Origin: Arthrobacter sp. Soil736
Lineage (GTDB): Bacteria > Actinomycetota > Actinomycetes > Actinomycetales > Micrococcaceae
Assembly (NCBI RefSeq): GCF_001428005.1
Contig: NZ_LMSB01000034.1
Span: 398,388 to 462,387 of the forward strand
Length of the DNA: 64,000 nucleotides
Reading direction: 5' to 3'
The first letter of the stretch is position 1. The number at the start of each line of letters is the position of its first letter. The notes beneath the pieces were generated by a model that saw only the letters and a list, made by a program, of their open reading frames with translations, was not told the DNA's origin and did not search any database. The translations under genes and the position numbers were made by a program. This document shows positions 62,458 to 64,000 of this stretch, piece by piece.

Positions 62458-63576
62458 TTACGACTTGACCTTGATGGACTCGATGGCCTTGGCAGCCTTC
62501 TCAGCCAGGGTGGAGGACAGCGGAGCCGACTTGGCGGACTCAGCAGCGGCCTTCTGGCCCTCTTCGGAGACTACGTACTTCTCGAATGCCTTGACCAGGT
62601 CAACGGTTTCCTGCTTGGGGTAGGTGGTGCAGACCAGGTGGTAGGAAACCAGGACGACGGGGTAGGCGCCGGATTCGGTGGTGGTGCGGTCCAGCTTGAT
62701 GGCAGCGTCGTTCGTGGCGCGGCCTTCGACGGCCTTGCCGGCGTCAACAGCCTTGGAGGCGGCCTCGGGGGAGATCTTGACGAACTCGGAGCCGACCTTG
62801 ATCTGGGCGGTGCCCAGCTTGCCGCCGACGGCGGAGTCATCGGCGTAGGTCACGGCACCCGGGGTGTCGGTGACGGTCTTGACGACGCCGGACGTGCCCT
62901 TGGCGTTCTCGCCCTTCAGCGAAGCAGGCCAGATGCCGTCAGCCTTGTCCTTCCAGACGTCAGGCGCTGCAGCAGAGAGGTATTCGGTGAAGTTCTTCGT
63001 GGTGCCGGAGTCATCAGAGCGGCTGACCGGGGTGACCTTGAGGTCCGGAAGCTTGGCATCCGGGTTCAGGGCAGCAATGGCGGGGTCGTTCCACTTGGCG
63101 ATCTCGCCGCGGAAGAGCTTGGCGGCCGTGGTGGCGTCCAGCTTCAGGTCCATGACATCCGGCACGTTGAACGCGATGGCGATCGGGGAGATGTAGACCG
63201 GGATGTCGATTGCGCCTTCGGGGCCGCACTTAGCCTTGGAGGCCGCGAGTTCCTCGTCCTTCAGGTAGGCGTCGGAACCGGCGAACTGTGCCGAGCCGTC
63301 GATGATGGCCTTGCGGCCGGCGCCGGAGCCGTCCGGGGAGTACTGCACGGTGGCGCCCTGGTTTGCGGTGGCGAAGTTGGTCTTCCACACGTCCATGGCT
63401 GCGCCCTGCGCAGAGGAGCCGATGCCGGTCAGGGTTCCGGTGACCTTGGTGCCGGCAGCGGACTGCGTGCCTGCGGGAGAGTTCGTGGCGTTGTCTGAAC
63501 CGCACGCGGTGAGCGCGAGTGCGCCAACGGCGATGACAGCGATAGCCGCGTGGCGGCCGAAGCGGAGTGCCTTCAC
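62458..63576 (-). CDS. pstS: Phosphate-binding lipoprotein
   Basis: 372 residues from a GTG start at 63576, chosen because GAAGGGG lies 8 nt upstream and the signal peptide then begins VKALRFGRHAAIAVIAV and ends LTAC (Cys25). The binding fold shows GTLTGIGSSAQGAAMDVWK, the phosphate-loop YSPDGSGAGRKAI and VSRSDDSGTTKNFTEYL. It captures phosphate for PstCAB. A PHO-box-like repeat sits upstream. Confidence 0.96.
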   Translation of the reverse strand: MKALRFGRHAAIAVIAVGALALTACGSDNATNSPAGTQSAAGTKVTGTLTGIGSSAQGAAMDVWKTNFATANQGATVQYSPDGSGAGRKAIIDGSAQFAGSDAYLKDEELAASKAKCGPEGAIDIPVYISPIAIAFNVPDVMDLKLDATTAAKLFRGEIAKWNDPAIAALNPDAKLPDLKVTPVSRSDDSGTTKNFTEYLSAAAPDVWKDKADGIWPASLKGENAKGTSGVVKTVTDTPGAVTYADDSAVGGKLGTAQIKVGSEFVKISPEAASKAVDAGKAVEGRATNDAAIKLDRTTTESGAYPVVLVSYHLVCTTYPKQETVDLVKAFEKYVVSEEGQKAAAESAKSAPLSSTLAEKAAKAIESIKVKS

Positions 63577-63695
63577 TGGATGTACCCCTTCCAGGGTTTT
63601 CTGATGCGATCCGAACCGGAGACGTCCGGACAGGGAGCTGCGTACTTTTTGTACCTTCATTGAAGTTATGGGCCGCAGGTAACGAGTGTTGGGGT

Positions 63696-63717
63696 CCAAG
63701 GTGAACGGAAGGTTAAC
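63696..63717 (-). promoter_or_regulatory. PHO box: two 11-bp direct repeats before pstS
   Basis: On the minus strand GTTAACCTTCC (63717-63707) is followed at once by GTTCACCTTGG (63706-63696). This matches the 11-bp direct-repeat units bound by PhoP in actinomycetes (GTTCA-type). It is about 120 nt upstream of the pstS start. Confidence 0.75.
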
Positions 63718-63807
63718 GACGGCGGGACATTGGCTTACACCTGCAGCGTCACCATTGCGTTAGGTACGTCACAGCCGTAGTGGGCCGCGTGAACTGCGCA
63801 TGACACG

Positions 63808-64000
63808 ATGGGCTTCATGGAGACACCCGGGAAACTGGACGCGCACCGCCTTGGCGAGGGGCCGCCGTCGGACGCTGACATCGATCTGTACCGCAGGCTC
63901 AGCAGCGACATCGCCGCCGGGGTGGCCGTGGTTTCCACGGTGCTGCGCAACCGGGATTATGCCGCGACGGTCAGCGCATTTCTCTCGGTTTCCTATGATC
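63808..64000 (+). CDS. Flavin-reductase-like domain protein, 3'-truncated by window edge
   Basis: The visible 64 codons include DIDLYRRLSSDIAAGVAVVS, TVLRNRDYAATVSAFLSVSYD. The AAGVAVV...YAATVSAFLSVS pattern is the first strand-loop-strand of the flavin reductase (NADH:FMN oxidoreductase) family. Starts at 63808 or 63817 are both possible and neither has a clear Shine-Dalgarno. It is divergent from pstS. Confidence 0.7.
   Translation, partial: MGFMETPGKLDAHRLGEGPPSDADIDLYRRLSSDIAAGVAVVSTVLRNRDYAATVSAFLSVSYD

Overview
The window is a contiguous piece of a high-GC actinobacterial chromosome, most like the soil Micrococcaceae (Arthrobacter, Pseudarthrobacter, Paenarthrobacter). This rests on very high GC, GTG starts, long antisense open frames, the DUF222/HNH gene, the TIGR03704-type methyltransferase and the DUF47-Pit plus pstSCAB layout. 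No phage, insertion sequence, CRISPR array or rRNA is visible. One tRNA-Lys(UUU) is present.

Layout. (1) 1-10.5 kb is mixed: the 3' end of a DUF222/HNH endonuclease gene with an 81-bp internal duplication, a HemK-like methyltransferase, a lactonase-fold protein, a secreted GH13 amylase facing MalQ, two unrecognised genes and a small lipoprotein. (2) 10.5-19.2 kb is a fructan locus: secreted GH32 levanase, a LacI regulator with an ABM-fold partner gene, an FrcBCA-type CUT2 importer and a fructokinase. LacI-type operators tie it together. (3) 19.4-23.8 kb holds an amidohydrolase-permease pair facing a TetR regulator across a perfect palindrome, then an HhH-GPD DNA-repair protein. (4) 23.9-30.1 kb is a full urease operon, ureABCEFGD, followed by a NiCoT nickel transporter, with most genes overlapping. 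(5) 30.2-56.4 kb is a large L-arabinan/arabinofuranoside island: LacI regulator, intracellular GH51, araBDA, secreted GH43, GH127 and GH51 enzymes, a YtfQRT-YjfF-type CUT2 importer, an exo-arabinanase-like GH43-AbfB protein and two tandem paralogous LacI regulators. A shrunken glutamyl-tRNA reductase remnant and an HtrA-like lipoprotein lie inside it. (6) 56.5-63.6 kb has tRNA-Lys, a conserved unknown gene, DUF47-pit (low-affinity phosphate) convergent with pstSCAB (high-affinity phosphate, with a PHO box). The window ends in a flavin-reductase-like gene.

How it works together. Secreted enzymes cut fructans and arabinans outside the cell. Two separate CUT2 ABC importers bring in the furanose sugars, and fructokinase or AraA/AraB/AraD pass them to central metabolism. 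The two regulons have different operators, TGACAACGTTGTCA-like for fructan and TGTTAGCGCTAACA-like for arabinan. The araB and importer promoters share the same -35, spacer length, operator and -10.

Most notable observations: a GH32 levanase whose accessory domain appears to have a second copy nested inside it; a hemA-like gene with both ends but no NADPH domain, preceded by a 12-bp-period G-tract repeat; a strong hairpin 16-20 nt after each of the three binding-protein genes; a roughly 96-nt structured element upstream of DUF47-pit; and the duplicated HNH core. Most enzyme families here are known. The candidate novelties are these architectures and regulatory elements.
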